DNA of 64,000 bases from Tardibacter chloracetimidivorans (GTDB lineage Bacteria; Pseudomonadota; Alphaproteobacteria; Sphingomonadales; Sphingomonadaceae), in contig NZ_CP018221.1 of the NCBI RefSeq assembly GCF_001890385.1, positions 1,041,501 through 1,105,500 on the forward strand. Reading direction: 5' to 3'. Each line of letters starts with the position of its first letter. Positions within the stretch are counted from its first letter, which is position 1. The notes below the pieces were generated by a model that did no database searches, was not told the DNA's origin, and worked only from the letters and a program-made list of their open reading frames with translations. A program made the position numbers and the translations under genes. Shown here one piece after another: positions 35,066 to 44,978 of the stretch.

Positions 35066-35989
35066 TCAGGCGCCGGCGGCGGCGGCAACCTCCGCCGCGA
35101 AGTCGCCCACTTCCTTCTCGATGCCTTCGCCAAGCTGGAAGCGCACGAAGGCGGGTACGGAAACGGGCGCGCCCAGATCCTTGCCGGCCTTGGCGATCAC
35201 ATCGGCGATCTTGGTCTTGCCGTCGATCACGAACACCTGACCCATAAGCGTGGATTCGCTCACGAACTTGCGAACGCCGCCCTCGACCATCTTTTCGACG
35301 ATATCGGCGGGCTTGCCGGAACCGGCGGCCTTTTCGCGCGCGATGGCGCGCTCGCGCTCCACCACTTCAGGATCGATGCCGCCTTCATCCAGCGCCAGCG
35401 GATTGGCGGCGGCGACGTGCATGGCAAGCTGCTTGCCAAGCGCCGCAAGCTGATCGGCCGGGGCCGAGGACTGAACCGCGACGAGCACGCCGATCTTGCC
35501 CAGCCCTTCGCCGGCCGCATTGTGGACATAGGAGACGACGACGCCCGGATCGACGGCAAGCACCGCCGCCCGGCGAACGTTCATGTTCTCGCCGATGGTC
35601 GCGATATGGCCGGTCAGCACGTCCTTGACGGTCGCGCCCGCCGGGTGGGTCGCGGCGAGCAGCGCCTCGACGCTGTCGCCCGTCTCAAGCGCGATTTCGG
35701 TCACTTCGCGCACGAACTGCTGGAACTGATCGTTCTTGGCGACGAAATCGGTTTCGGCGTTCACCTCAACGACTGCGCCGCGATTGCCCTTCACGGCAAC
35801 GCCCACGAGTCCGTCGGCAGCGGTGCGGCCTGCCTTTTTGGCGGCGGCGGCGAGACCCTTGGTGCGCAGCCAGTCGACCGCGGCCTCCATGTCCCCACCG
35901 GTTTCACCAAGCGCCTTCTTGCAGTCCATCATGCCAGCGCCGGTGCGCTCGCGAAGGTCCTTCACCATTGCGGCGGTGATATCGGCCAT
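35066..35989 (-). CDS. tsf: Elongation factor Ts
   Basis: 307 residues. N-terminal UBA-like segment [24 protein letters not shown], then the Tsf core with [20 protein letters not shown] (TDFV contacts EF-Tu) and [21 protein letters not shown]. Recycles EF-Tu-GDP. Immediately downstream of rpsB with a hairpin between, the classical order. Confidence 0.97.
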   Translation of the reverse strand: MADITAAMVKDLRERTGAGMMDCKKALGETGGDMEAAVDWLRTKGLAAAAKKAGRTAADGLVGVAVKGNRGAVVEVNAETDFVAKNDQFQQFVREVTEIALETGDSVEALLAATHPAGATVKDVLTGHIATIGENMNVRRAAVLAVDPGVVVSYVHNAAGEGLGKIGVLVAVQSSAPADQLAALGKQLAMHVAAANPLALDEGGIDPEVVERERAIAREKAAGSGKPADIVEKMVEGGVRKFVSESTLMGQVFVIDGKTKIADVIAKAGKDLGAPVSVPAFVRFQLGEGIEKEVGDFAAEVAAAAGA

Positions 35990-36021
35990 CGTTCAATCCT
36001 TCATCGTCTGTCTAAACTGGA

Positions 36022-36057
36022 GGAGCGCCAACCGGGTTCCGATCCCGGCGGCGCTCC
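36022..36057 (-). terminator. Nested hairpin between rpsB and tsf
   Basis: Outer stem GGAGCGCC/GGCGCTCC and inner stem CCGGG/CCCGG. Followed by no U run on the minus strand, so read-through to tsf is expected and the element likely sets the rpsB:tsf ratio or RNA stability. Confidence 0.5.
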
Positions 36058-36080
36058 CCGCGATTACCAAAGGCGGAGAG

Positions 36081-36845
36081 TTACGCCGCTGCGCCAGCCA
36101 GCGCTTCCTCTGCAGGCGGCTCGTCGCGCGCGCCCAGATCCTCGCCACGCGCCGCTGCGCCACCCTGGCGACCGGCGAGAACGGCGTCGGCCACCGCATC
36201 GCAGTAGAGGCGGATGGCGCGGCTCGCGTCGTCATTCGCCGGAACCGGGAAGGCGATGCCGCTCGGATCGGTGTTGGTGTCGAGCACCGCGATCACCGGA
36301 ATGCCAAGCGTGTTGGCTTCCTTGATCGCCAGCTCTTCCTTGTTGACGTCGACGACGAACATCACGTCGGGCAGGCCGCCCATGTCGCGGATGCCGCCCA
36401 GCGACGCCTCAAACTTGTCACGCTCGCGCGTCATCTGAAGGACTTCCTTCTTCGTGAAGCCGTGCGTGTCGCCCTGAAGCTGCTCTTCCAGCGTCTTGAA
36501 CCGCTTGATCGAACCCGAAATCGTCTTCCAGTTGGTGAGCATGCCGCCCAGCCAGCGGTGGTTGACGAAGTGCTGGCCGGAGCGGCGGGCCGCCTCGGCG
36601 ATCGGGTCCTGCGCCTGGCGCTTGGTGCCGACGAACAGCACCTTGCCGCCATGGGCCGCCGTCTGGCGCACGAAATCCAGCGCGCGGGCGAACAGCGGAA
36701 CCGTCTGCGAAAGATCGATAATGTGCACGCCGTTGCGGTCGCCGAAGATGTACGGCTTCATCCGCGGATTCCAGCGATGCGTCTGGTGACCGAAATGGGC
36801 GCCCGCTTCAAGCAGTTGCGCCATGGTGACGACAGGTGCCGCCAT
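36081..36845 (-). CDS. rpsB: 30S ribosomal protein S2
   Basis: 254 residues from ATG 36845, chosen because AAGGAG lies seven bases upstream; the ATG at 36851 would overlap that site. [20 protein letters not shown] at the start and the body segments [29 protein letters not shown] and [15 protein letters not shown] are S2. The C-terminal extension is Ala/Glu-rich. First gene of the long leftward operon. Confidence 0.97.
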   Translation of the reverse strand: MAAPVVTMAQLLEAGAHFGHQTHRWNPRMKPYIFGDRNGVHIIDLSQTVPLFARALDFVRQTAAHGGKVLFVGTKRQAQDPIAEAARRSGQHFVNHRWLGGMLTNWKTISGSIKRFKTLEEQLQGDTHGFTKKEVLQMTRERDKFEASLGGIRDMGGLPDVMFVVDVNKEELAIKEANTLGIPVIAVLDTNTDPSGIAFPVPANDDASRAIRLYCDAVADAVLAGRQGGAAARGEDLGARDEPPAEEALAGAAA

Positions 36846-36935
36846 ATTCATTCTCCTTACCCGGTTGATCCACCACGGGGAGGAACCAGGCATCGCCCGG
36901 CACCGGTATGATCCCCCGTGTGCGTGATGGCGGTG

Positions 36936-36964
36936 CGCTTAGCGCGAGGGGATGATGAAATCAA
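36936..36964 (-). promoter_or_regulatory. Candidate rpsB promoter
   Basis: TTGATT (36964-36959), 17-base spacer, TAAGCG (36941-36936) reading leftwards, start site near 36929, leaving a leader of about 85 bases before rpsB. The SOS box at 36978-36992 lies just upstream of this -35 but is positioned to control the divergent gene. Confidence 0.55.
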
Positions 36965-36966
36965 GC

Positions 36967-36995
36967 TTGACTCGTTGGAACAAATAGTGAACATT
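36967..36995 (+). promoter_or_regulatory. Candidate promoter of the small SOS-linked ORF
   Basis: TTGACT (36967-36972), 17-base spacer, AACATT (36990-36995). The LexA-type box covers the spacer, so bound LexA would block RNA polymerase. The leader holds a GCTGC-TTGAT-GCAGC hairpin (37005-37019) before the ribosome site. Confidence 0.5.
36978..36992. promoter_or_regulatory. LexA (SOS) box, GTTC-N7-GTTC
   Basis: GAACAAATAGTGAAC on the plus strand, i.e. GTTCACTATTTGTTC on the other: the direct-repeat form GTTC-N7-GTTC recognised by alphaproteobacterial LexA. The same spacing occurs in front of recA in this window. It lies 46 bases before the ATG of the 74-residue membrane ORF. Confidence 0.7.
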
Positions 36996-37037
36996 CCCGT
37001 TAAAGCTGCTTGATGCAGCATAAGGGAGGTAGACGAC

Positions 37038-37262
37038 ATGCTCCTTGATCTGATTGCAGTTACGGCCAGCGCCGCAGTGCTCGTCCTCTCGCTCGGCGTG
37101 ATCGTTCACATGTTCACGGCGCATTGGCGGCAGATCAGAATGGCGCTCAACGCCGAAATCGCGCTTGGGCCAGACCCTATTCCGCCGGTCCGGCTCGTTC
37201 GTGCTCGTCCAGTTCGATCGGGGCCTCAGGCGCGGGCCCGGCAACTGCCGCTTGCCGCCTGA
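37038..37262 (+). CDS. Small single-span membrane protein behind an SOS box
   Basis: 74 residues. ATG is preceded at seven bases by AAGGGAGGT, the best ribosome site in the neighbourhood. Residues about 3-25 (MLLDLIAVTASAAVLVLSLG and on) form one hydrophobic helix with a short acidic N-terminal end, followed by a cytoplasm-like basic stretch (HWRQIRMALNAEI). The last 28 residues are Pro/Arg-rich and overlap the 3' end of pssA on the other strand. No family recognised. Promoter and LexA box lie upstream, so expression should follow DNA damage. SOS-induced one-helix proteins such as Caulobacter SidA stop division by binding the divisome; a similar role is a hypothesis only. Confidence 0.65.
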   Translation: MLLDLIAVTASAAVLVLSLGVIVHMFTAHWRQIRMALNAEIALGPDPIPPVRLVRARPVRSGPQARARQLPLAA

Positions 37263-38022
37263 TGCGGCGATAGCTGTTGAGGCTGAACGGGATCGCCACC
37301 AGATAGGCGATGGTGACCGCCGACAGCGTGACCCATGGTTCCACCAGCAGCGCGCCGCCGAAAAGCGCGACCCCCGCAAGCGCGGTCAGCCGCCAGCCCT
37401 TGGGCAGCCGGATCGACTTCCATGAATAGGTCGGCAGGTTCGAGATCATCAGAAAGGCGGTCGCGGCAAGCACGGGGGCCGTCACCGCCGGGGAACGGAA
37501 CACATCGAGCCCCGTCACCAGCCACAGATAGACGGGCGCAAGCGCGACGCCTGCCCCCGCCGGGGACGGGATGCCGGTGAAGAATCCCGCCGATTTGTGC
37601 GGCTGGTCGTCCACGTCGAGATTGGCGTTGAAGCGAGCGAGTCTCAGCGCGCAGCACACCGCATGGGCCAGCGCGAATATCCATCCCAGCCGTTCGAAAT
37701 GCTGGAGCGACCAGAGATAGATGATGATTGCCGGAGAGACTCCGAAGGCGATGACATCGGACAGTGAATCCAGCTCCGCGCCGAACCGGCTCTGCCCTTT
37801 CAGCAGCCGGGCGATCCGGCCGTCGGTGGCGTCGAGAATGCCGGCGATGATGATGGCGGTGACCGCCTTTTCCCATTCGCCGCCCACCGCAAAGCGTATG
37901 CCGGTCAGCCCGAAGCACAGGGCAAGCGCGGTGACCGCGTTCGGTATAAGCACGCGCAACGGCATCACCCGCCCGAACCGGCGGCGTTTTTCGTGGCCCT
38001 CCACAATCATGCCAGCGACCAC
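37177..38022 (-). CDS. pssA: CDP-diacylglycerol-serine O-phosphatidyltransferase
   Basis: 281 residues, about seven membrane helices. The CDP-alcohol phosphatidyltransferase motif is complete: GILDATDGRIARLLKGQSRFGAELDSLSDVIAFGVSP (D-x2-D-G-x2-A-R-x8-G-x3-D-x3-D). Makes phosphatidylserine from CDP-diacylglycerol and serine. Its stop faces the small SOS-linked ORF and overlaps its end. psd follows upstream on the same strand, 12 bases away, so the two form the phosphatidylethanolamine pathway. Confidence 0.95.
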   Translation of the reverse strand: MVAGMIVEGHEKRRRFGRVMPLRVLIPNAVTALALCFGLTGIRFAVGGEWEKAVTAIIIAGILDATDGRIARLLKGQSRFGAELDSLSDVIAFGVSPAIIIYLWSLQHFERLGWIFALAHAVCCALRLARFNANLDVDDQPHKSAGFFTGIPSPAGAGVALAPVYLWLVTGLDVFRSPAVTAPVLAATAFLMISNLPTYSWKSIRLPKGWRLTALAGVALFGGALLVEPWVTLSAVTIAYLVAIPFSLNSYRRIRRQAAVAGPAPEAPIELDEHERAGPAE

Positions 38023-38034
38023 CTCATGCCTTGT

Positions 38035-38766
38035 TCACTGCAGCACGCCGGCGGCAGGCACGAAATCGCCAATTATGCCCAGAACGGTCTCGCCCGCGAT
38101 CGCACGCTGCCCGAGCACCACCTTGGGGGCTGTGCCGCTCGGCAGGAACACGTCCACCCTGCTCCCGAAGCGGATAAGGCCGATCCGCTGCCCGGCCACC
38201 ACGATATCGCCCACCTTGGCGAATTTGACGATGCGCCGGGCGACCAGCCCCGCAATCTGGGTGAAGCCGACCTTCACGCCGTCAGGCCGCTCGACGACGA
38301 AATACTGCCGCTCATTGTCGTCGCTCGCCTTGTCCAGATCGGCGTTCAGGAACTTGCCCGGCACGTACACCACGCGGGACACCCGCCCGCCCACGGGCGC
38401 GCGATTGATGTGGACGTCGAACACGCTCATGAAGATGGAAACGCGGATGACGGGTTCCGGCTCCAGCCCGCCCTCCCCGCTCGTCAGTTCATGGGGCGGC
38501 GTGACCTCCTGGATCATCGTCACCAGTCCATCGGCGGGAGAAGCGATCACGCCCTCGCCGGAAGGCGTCGCCCTGACGGGGTCGCGGAAAAACGCGGCCA
38601 CCCACAGGGTGATGCCGGCCATCGGCCAGGCGAGCGTCTCCCATCCAAAAAAGGCGAGGGCGGCGCAGATGACGGCCGCAATCACCACGAACTTGACGCC
38701 TTCGGGATGAACCGAAGGCATGCGGTATTTCACGGTCGTGCCCGGTGCGCTTTTGATAGATGCCAT
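38035..38766 (-). CDS. psd: Phosphatidylserine decarboxylase
   Basis: 243 residues, short alphaproteobacterial form. Two N-terminal hydrophobic segments ([31 protein letters not shown]), then [26 protein letters not shown] and, near the end, the self-cleavage region [13 protein letters not shown] where the Ser after Gly becomes the pyruvoyl group. Converts phosphatidylserine to phosphatidylethanolamine. Directly upstream of pssA in the same transcript. Confidence 0.94.
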   Translation of the reverse strand: MASIKSAPGTTVKYRMPSVHPEGVKFVVIAAVICAALAFFGWETLAWPMAGITLWVAAFFRDPVRATPSGEGVIASPADGLVTMIQEVTPPHELTSGEGGLEPEPVIRVSIFMSVFDVHINRAPVGGRVSRVVYVPGKFLNADLDKASDDNERQYFVVERPDGVKVGFTQIAGLVARRIVKFAKVGDIVVAGQRIGLIRFGSRVDVFLPSGTAPKVVLGQRAIAGETVLGIIGDFVPAAGVLQ

Positions 38767-38930
38767 GAGGCGGTTGTAGGGCGCGGCAAGCCGACTGACA
38801 ACGCCCTCCTTCGGTGCGGTGCGGAAAGAGACGCAAATGCAAAAATGACGCCTGTCGGGACGCCGGGCATTGTGAATCCTCCAAGCAGCACCTACAGGGC
38901 TCGCAACCTGTTTGCAGACATGAGGAACCG

Positions 38931-40151
38931 ATGGCGAAGATCAAGGTGAAGACGCCTGTCGTCGAGATCGACGGCGACGAGATGACCCGCATTATCTGGC
39001 AATGGATTCGCGAAAAGCTGATCCTGCCCTATCTGGACATCGATCTCGTCTACTTCGATCTCTCCGTCGAGAAGCGCGACGAGACGGACGACCAGATCAC
39101 CATCGATTCCGCCAATGCGATCAAGAAGTACGGCGTTGGCGTCAAATGCGCCACCATCACCCCGGACGAGGCCCGTGTCGAGGAGTTCAACCTCAAGCAG
39201 ATGTGGAAATCGCCCAACGGCACCATCCGCAACATCCTGGGCGGCGTGGTCTTCCGCGAGCCGATCGTTATCAAGAACGTACCGAGGCTGGTGCCCGGCT
39301 GGACCGACCCGATCGTGATCGGCCGTCACGCCTTTGGCGACCAGTATCGCGCCACCGATTTCCGAGTCCCCGGCCCCGGCAAGCTGCGCATGGTCTGGGA
39401 AGGCACGAACGGCGAGAAGATCGAAAAGGAAGTCTTCGATTTCCCCAGCGCCGGCGTCACCATGGGCATGTACAATCTGGACGATTCGATCCGGGACTTC
39501 GCCCGCGCCAGCTTCAACTACGGCCTCAATCGCGGCTGGCCGGTCTATCTTTCCACCAAGAACACGATCCTGAAGGCCTATGACGGCCGCTTCAAGGACC
39601 TGTTCCAGGAGGTGTTCGACGCCGAATTCGCCGACCAGTTCAAGAAGGCCAACATTATCTATGAACACCGCCTCATCGACGACATGGTCGCATCGGCGCT
39701 GAAATGGTCGGGCAAGTTCGTCTGGGCCTGCAAGAATTATGACGGCGACGTCCAGTCGGACACGGTCGCGCAGGGCTTTGGCTCGCTTGGCCTGATGACC
39801 TCCGTGCTGATGAGTCCCGACGGCAGGACCATCGAGGCCGAGGCAGCGCACGGCACCGTCACGCGCCACTATCGTATGCACCAGCAAGGCAAATCGACGT
39901 CGACCAATCCGATCGCCTCGATCTTCGCCTGGACCGGCGGCCTGAAATATCGCGGCAAGTTCGACGATACGCCCGAGGTCACGCGCTTTGCCGAAACGCT
40001 GGAGCGGGTCTGCGTGGAAACGGTCGAACAGGGTCAGATGACGAAGGATCTGGCGCTGCTGATCGGTCCGGATCAGTCATGGATGACGACGGAACAGTTT
40101 TTCGAGGCGATCCGCGTCAATCTTGAAAAGGCGATGGCCGCGGGCGTCTGA
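38931..40151 (+). CDS. icd: NADP-dependent isocitrate dehydrogenase
   Basis: 406 residues from ATG 38931, preceded by GAGGAAC. Begins [20 protein letters not shown], then [20 protein letters not shown] (the phosphorylatable-type serine region of this family), [28 protein letters not shown] with the metal-binding Asp residues, and [31 protein letters not shown]. Oxidatively decarboxylates isocitrate in the TCA cycle. This is the eukaryote-like dimeric type common in alphaproteobacteria. Divergent from psd. Confidence 0.96.
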   Translation: MAKIKVKTPVVEIDGDEMTRIIWQWIREKLILPYLDIDLVYFDLSVEKRDETDDQITIDSANAIKKYGVGVKCATITPDEARVEEFNLKQMWKSPNGTIRNILGGVVFREPIVIKNVPRLVPGWTDPIVIGRHAFGDQYRATDFRVPGPGKLRMVWEGTNGEKIEKEVFDFPSAGVTMGMYNLDDSIRDFARASFNYGLNRGWPVYLSTKNTILKAYDGRFKDLFQEVFDAEFADQFKKANIIYEHRLIDDMVASALKWSGKFVWACKNYDGDVQSDTVAQGFGSLGLMTSVLMSPDGRTIEAEAAHGTVTRHYRMHQQGKSTSTNPIASIFAWTGGLKYRGKFDDTPEVTRFAETLERVCVETVEQGQMTKDLALLIGPDQSWMTTEQFFEAIRVNLEKAMAAGV

Positions 40152-40161
40152 CCGCAAGCTT

Positions 40162-40191
40162 TCCGGCCGGGAGCGTACAGCACCGGCCGGA
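40162..40191 (+). terminator. Strong hairpin after icd
   Basis: TCCGGCCGG and CCGGCCGGA, nine pairs, 12-base loop, eleven bases after the icd stop. No T run follows, so possibly rho-independent in function by stem strength, or an RNA 3' stabiliser. Confidence 0.5.
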
Positions 40192-40306
40192 CGCCATCCC
40201 GGTCGCGGCGGCGTCGCGCAGCCCCACCGTCGGCAGCCTTCCGTAACCTGGCGATGGTCATTCCTCCCCGCTGGCATTTTGCGCGCGCAGCCGCCAAGAT
40301 GAACCA

Positions 40307-42106
40307 ATGGCCCTGCCGATCGACTCCCCCGGCTTTCGTGAAACTCTGGTTGTGCTCGGCAGCGCGGGGCTTGTCATTCCCGCGTTTCACCGGCTGCGCG
40401 TCAACCCGGTCATCGGGTTCATCCTCGTCGGCCTGTTCGCAGGCCCCTATGGCCTGGGGGCGCTCACCGACGATCTTCCATGGGTCGCCTGGATTTCGAT
40501 CTCGGACGCCGAACGGATAGAGCCGTTCGCTGAAATCGGCATCATTCTGCTGCTGTTCTCCATCGGGCTTGAACTCTCGTTCCGCCGCCTGTGGGACATG
40601 CGACAACTCGTGTTCGGCATAGGGTCTGCTGAACTGCTGCTGTCGTCGCTGCTGATCGGGGGAATTATCCTCGCGACCGGGTCAAGCTGGCAGACCGCGA
40701 CGGCGCTCGGCCTTGCGCTCGCGCTGTCGTCCACCGCCCTGGTGCTGCCGATGGTCGGCACGCAAAGCCCGGTCGGGCGGGCCTCCTTCTCGATGCTGCT
40801 GTTCGAGGATGTGATGCTGGTGCCGATCATCTTCGCGCTCGGCGTGCTGGGGCCGCTGGGTGGCGGCGACGATCTGGACAGTCTGTTCAGGGTGCTATGG
40901 ATGGGCGGCGCGACCGTCATCGCGCTTCTGCTGCTGGGGCGGATGCTGCTGCCGCGGCTGTTTCGACAGGCCGCGCGGACCAAGAACCCCGAGCTGTTCC
41001 TCTCGGCCGCGCTCCTCGTCATCATCCTTGCGAGCATGGCGACGACGCTTGCCGGGCTGTCACCGATCGTCGGCGCGCTGCTGGCCGGACTCCTGATCGC
41101 CGAGACGGAGTATCGCGCCCAGGTCGAGGTGATGACGGAGCCTTTCAAGGGGCTGGCGCTTGGCGTCTTCCTCATCACCGTAGGCATGAGCCTGGACCTG
41201 CCGTTCATCATCTCCAACTGGCCGATGCTTCTTCTGGCGACGGTCGGCGTGCTGCTGCTGAAGGCGCTGGTCACGTCGGGGCTGCTGCGGCTGATCCGGA
41301 CGCCGGGCGGTGTCTCGGCCGAAGTCGGGCTACTGATGGCCTCACCCTCGGAAACGACTCTCATCGTTCTGGCGGCGGCGCAGGGGGCGCGGCTGATCGG
41401 GCCGGACACGGCCAGCTTCTGGCAGGTCGTGACCGCGATCGGGCTGACCGCGACGCCATTGCTCGCCCGGCTTGGCCGCGACGTCGCGCGGCGCGTGGAC
41501 AGCCGGAGCGACGCGGGATTGGAGCTTCTGGAACAGGGGCACAACGGCCGAACCGTCATCATCGGCTTCGGCCGCGTGGGCCGCATGGTGGCGCAGATGC
41601 TCGAGCGGCACGGCAAGACCTTCATCGCCGTGGATGCCGATGCCGACACCGTCCGGCGCGCGCGCAACGAAGGCTATCCGATCGTCTTCGGGGACGTCGC
41701 GCGGCCCGGCTTCGTCGAAAAGCTGGACCTTGGCCATGCCGCGTCGCTGGTGCTGACGATGGACAATCCAGTACAGAATGTGGCGACCACGGCCCGCGCG
41801 CGCGAAAACTGGCCGGAGCTGTGCATCGTGGCGCGTGCGCGCGATTCCGGCCATGCGGGCGAACTCTACCGGGCGGGCGCGACCGACGCCGTGCCGGAGA
41901 CGCTGGAATCCTCGCTCCAGCTATCGGAGGCCGTGCTTGTGGACCTGGGCGTTGCGATGGGTCCGGTGATCGCCTCGATCCACGAGCGCCGGGCCGAACT
42001 ACGCGAGGAGATCAAGGCGCTCGCACCCGAGATGGACCGTGCGCCCTCGCTGCAACGAAGGCGGCTGCGTGACGCGGCGGGGACCGGCGACGACCCCCAC
42101 GAATAA
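40307..42106 (+). CDS. Kef-type monovalent cation:proton antiporter (CPA2) with TrkA-N domain
   Basis: 599 residues. About 12-13 membrane segments to residue 385, with the Na+/H+ exchanger core (IGIILLLFSIGLELSF, LALSSTALVLPM, LLFEDVMLVPI, LSPIVGALLAGLLIAETEYR). Residues about 405-525 are a Rossmann TrkA-N/RCK domain (TVIIGFGRVGRMVAQMLERHGK, VFGDVARPGF). The KefB/KefC type expels K+ in exchange for H+, gated through the NAD(H)- or glutathione-binding domain, often during electrophile stress. No KefF/KefG subunit gene is adjacent. Ligand and ion are inferred from family. Confidence 0.9.
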   Translation: MALPIDSPGFRETLVVLGSAGLVIPAFHRLRVNPVIGFILVGLFAGPYGLGALTDDLPWVAWISISDAERIEPFAEIGIILLLFSIGLELSFRRLWDMRQLVFGIGSAELLLSSLLIGGIILATGSSWQTATALGLALALSSTALVLPMVGTQSPVGRASFSMLLFEDVMLVPIIFALGVLGPLGGGDDLDSLFRVLWMGGATVIALLLLGRMLLPRLFRQAARTKNPELFLSAALLVIILASMATTLAGLSPIVGALLAGLLIAETEYRAQVEVMTEPFKGLALGVFLITVGMSLDLPFIISNWPMLLLATVGVLLLKALVTSGLLRLIRTPGGVSAEVGLLMASPSETTLIVLAAAQGARLIGPDTASFWQVVTAIGLTATPLLARLGRDVARRVDSRSDAGLELLEQGHNGRTVIIGFGRVGRMVAQMLERHGKTFIAVDADADTVRRARNEGYPIVFGDVARPGFVEKLDLGHAASLVLTMDNPVQNVATTARARENWPELCIVARARDSGHAGELYRAGATDAVPETLESSLQLSEAVLVDLGVAMGPVIASIHERRAELREEIKALAPEMDRAPSLQRRRLRDAAGTGDDPHE

Positions 42107-42108
42107 CA

Positions 42109-44778
42109 TCAGGCGGCTGCCGCGACCTGCTCCAGCGCCTGTCGCACCGCCTGCACGGCCGCCTGCGCCTTGTCGCCTTCGGGACCGCCGCCCTGCGCCA
42201 TGTCGGGACGGCCGCCGCCGCCCTGCCCGCCAAGCGCGGCTACGGCCGATTTCACCAGATCGACCGCGCTGTGGGTGGCGACAAGGTCCTGGGTGACTCC
42301 GACGGCGACGCTCGCCCGGCCTTCGTTCACCGCCACGAGCACTGCGACGCCCGAGCCAAGCCGCTTCTTCGCGTCGTCCACCAGGCCGCGCAGGCCCTTT
42401 GGATCAAGCCCCTCGATCACCTGACCGATGAACGCATGGCCGCCGACCTGCTCCGGTCCGCTCGCCGTCTCCGCCCCGGCGTTTCCACCGCCGCCAAGCG
42501 CAAGCTGCTTTTTCGCATCGGCAAGCTCGCGCTCCAGCCTGCGCCGCTCCTCCACCAGTGAGGCGACACGGGCCGGAACTTCATCGGGGGAGGTCTTGAG
42601 CGCTGCAGCAGCCTCGCGCAGCTTGTCCTCGCGTGCGGTCAGCCACTGGCGCGCGGCCTCGCCGGTCAGCGCCTCGATCCGCCGGACGCCGCTGGCGACC
42701 GCGCTTTCGCTCAAGATCTTGAAGAGAGCAATGTCGCCCAGCGCCCCCACATGGGTGCCGCCGCACAGTTCGACCGAATAGGAACCCTCGTCCTTGCGGC
42801 CCATGGAGAGGACGCGCACTTCCTCGCCGTATTTTTCGCCGAAGAGCGCCATTGCCCCGGCGGCGATCGCCTCATCCGCGGTCATCAGCCGCGTACCGAC
42901 CGGATCGTTGGACCGGATATGGGCATTCACATCCGCTTCGATCGCGGCGATTTCGTCGGCCGACAGGGCCTTTGGATGGCTGAAATCGAACCGTAGCCGG
43001 TCGGCTGCGACCAGCGAGCCCTTTTGCGTCACATGGCCACCCAGCCGCGCGCGCAGCGCCGCGTGCAGCAAATGGGTAGCGCTGTGATTGGCGCGAATCT
43101 GCGCGCGCCGTTCAGCGTCGATCGCGAGATGCACGCTGTCGCCGACCTTGACCGTTCCCGCCTCGATCGCGGCGCGATGTGCGTGGACCCGCCCGAGCGG
43201 CTTGGCCGTATCGCTGACCGCCGCCTTCAATCCATTGTCGCCGGTGATGGTCCCCGCGTCGCCCATCTGGCCGCCGCTTTCACCATAGAACGGCGTCTGG
43301 TTGACGATGATGTCGACCATATCGCCAGCGCCCGCGCTGTCGACCCGCTGCCCGTCCTTCACCAGCGCGATCACCTGCGCCTCCGCCTTGTCGGAGACAT
43401 AACCGGTGAATTCGGTCGAGCCGCCTTCTTCGGCGATATCGAACCAGATGGCGTCCGACGCCTTTTCGCCGGACCCGCTCCAGGCCGCGCGCGCCTTGCG
43501 CTTCTGCTCGGCCATTGCGGCGTCGAACCCCGCCCTGTCCACGGCCAGATTCTGGGCGCGAAGCGCGTCTTCGGTCAGGTCATAGGGGAAGCCATAGGTG
43601 TCATAGAGGCGAAAGGCGATGTCCCCGGCCATGGTGTCGCCCGCCTTCAGGCCCGCCGTCGCGTCCTCCAGCAGCCTCAGCCCCTTGTCCAGCGTCTGGC
43701 GGAAGCGGGTTTCCTCCAGCTTTAGCGTCTCTTCGACGAGGGGCTGCGCGCGCACCAGTTCCGGATAGGCGCCGCCCATCTCGGCGACGAGTTCAGGCAC
43801 AAGACGGTGCATCAACGGCTCGGCCGCGCCAAGCAGATGGGCGTGGCGCATCGCCCTGCGCATGATCCGCCGCAGCACATAGCCGCGGCCTTCGTTTGCG
43901 GGAAGCACGCCATCGGCCACGAGGAAACCGGCCGCGCGCAGGTGATCGGCGATCACCCTGTGGCTGGCCTTCATCGGCCCCATGGGATCGCTTTTCGTCA
44001 ATTCGCCGGAAGCAGCGATCAGCGCCTTGAACGTGTCGGTATCATAATTGTCATGAACGCCCTGAAGCACGGCCGCGACCCGCTCCAGCCCCATGCCGGT
44101 ATCTATGGACGGGCGCGGCAGATCGACCCGGGTTTCCTTGTCCATCTGCTCATATTGCATGAAGACCAGGTTCCAGATCTCTACGAACCGGTCGCCGTCC
44201 TCATCCGGCGAACCGGGAGGCCCGCCGGGGATGTGCTCTCCGTGATCGAAGAATATCTCGGAACAGGGGCCACACGGACCGGTGTCGCCCATCGCCCAGA
44301 AATTATCCGATGTCGCTATGCGGATGATGCGGCTTTCGGGAAGCCCCGCGATCTTGCGCCAAAGGTTAAAGGCGTCGTCATCGGTATGATAGACGGTGAC
44401 CGTCAGCCGGGCGGGATCGATGCCCCAGCCGCGTGTGACCAGATCCCAGGCGAGGCTGATCGCCCGCTCCTTGAAATAGTCGCCGAACGAGAAATTGCCG
44501 AGCATCTCGAAGAAGGTGTGATGGCGCGCGGTATAGCCGACATTGTCGAGATCATTGTGCTTGCCGCCGGCGCGGACGCATTTCTGCGAGGACGTGGCGG
44601 TGCTGTAGGGGCGCTTTTCCAGCCCGGTGAAGACATTCTTGAAGGGCACCATGCCCGCATTGACGAACATCAGCGTCGGATCATTGTGGGGAACGAGCGG
44701 CGCCGAGGGCACGATCTGATGACCTTCGCGCGCGAAGTGGTCCAGAAATGATCGGCGGATGTCGTTCGTCGAGGTCAA
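42109..44778 (-). CDS. alaS: Alanyl-tRNA synthetase
   Basis: 889 residues from TTG 44778. That start gives the family N-terminus [20 protein letters not shown] and has GGAG seven bases upstream; further in-frame codons upstream add 50 non-homologous residues. Class II core to about 460, editing domain with [14 protein letters not shown] (HxxxH) and the CGGTHV metal site near 660, then DHHA1 domain and a Gly-rich tail (GGQGGGGRP). Charges tRNA-Ala. Same strand as recA; in many bacteria recX lies between recA and alaS, but here it does not. Confidence 0.96.
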   Translation of the reverse strand: MTSTNDIRRSFLDHFAREGHQIVPSAPLVPHNDPTLMFVNAGMVPFKNVFTGLEKRPYSTATSSQKCVRAGGKHNDLDNVGYTARHHTFFEMLGNFSFGDYFKERAISLAWDLVTRGWGIDPARLTVTVYHTDDDAFNLWRKIAGLPESRIIRIATSDNFWAMGDTGPCGPCSEIFFDHGEHIPGGPPGSPDEDGDRFVEIWNLVFMQYEQMDKETRVDLPRPSIDTGMGLERVAAVLQGVHDNYDTDTFKALIAASGELTKSDPMGPMKASHRVIADHLRAAGFLVADGVLPANEGRGYVLRRIMRRAMRHAHLLGAAEPLMHRLVPELVAEMGGAYPELVRAQPLVEETLKLEETRFRQTLDKGLRLLEDATAGLKAGDTMAGDIAFRLYDTYGFPYDLTEDALRAQNLAVDRAGFDAAMAEQKRKARAAWSGSGEKASDAIWFDIAEEGGSTEFTGYVSDKAEAQVIALVKDGQRVDSAGAGDMVDIIVNQTPFYGESGGQMGDAGTITGDNGLKAAVSDTAKPLGRVHAHRAAIEAGTVKVGDSVHLAIDAERRAQIRANHSATHLLHAALRARLGGHVTQKGSLVAADRLRFDFSHPKALSADEIAAIEADVNAHIRSNDPVGTRLMTADEAIAAGAMALFGEKYGEEVRVLSMGRKDEGSYSVELCGGTHVGALGDIALFKILSESAVASGVRRIEALTGEAARQWLTAREDKLREAAAALKTSPDEVPARVASLVEERRRLERELADAKKQLALGGGGNAGAETASGPEQVGGHAFIGQVIEGLDPKGLRGLVDDAKKRLGSGVAVLVAVNEGRASVAVGVTQDLVATHSAVDLVKSAVAALGGQGGGGRPDMAQGGGPEGDKAQAAVQAVRQALEQVAAAA

Positions 44779-44918
44779 GACCCGTCTCCAATGCACATTC
44801 GAGGCGGACTTAGGGGCGAAACGCGCCGGTGAAAAGGCCGGATGAAAGATTCGCCGGGAGTGTGGGCGGCAAGCGTCAGTCCTTTGCGCAGGCGATGGCC
44901 GCTCATGCGTCGGCATGC

Positions 44919-44940
44919 GCCACGCCAAGAACGGCGTGGC
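44919..44940 (-). terminator. Hairpin between recA and alaS
   Basis: GCCACGCC/GGCGTGGC, eight perfect pairs around AAGAAC (plus-strand reading), in the gap after recA. No U tract on the minus strand; a weak or rho-aided stop of recA transcripts is likely. Confidence 0.45.
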
Positions 44941-44978
44941 CGCCGCCGCGCCGTTCGCTGAACTATTCCACTGACAAA

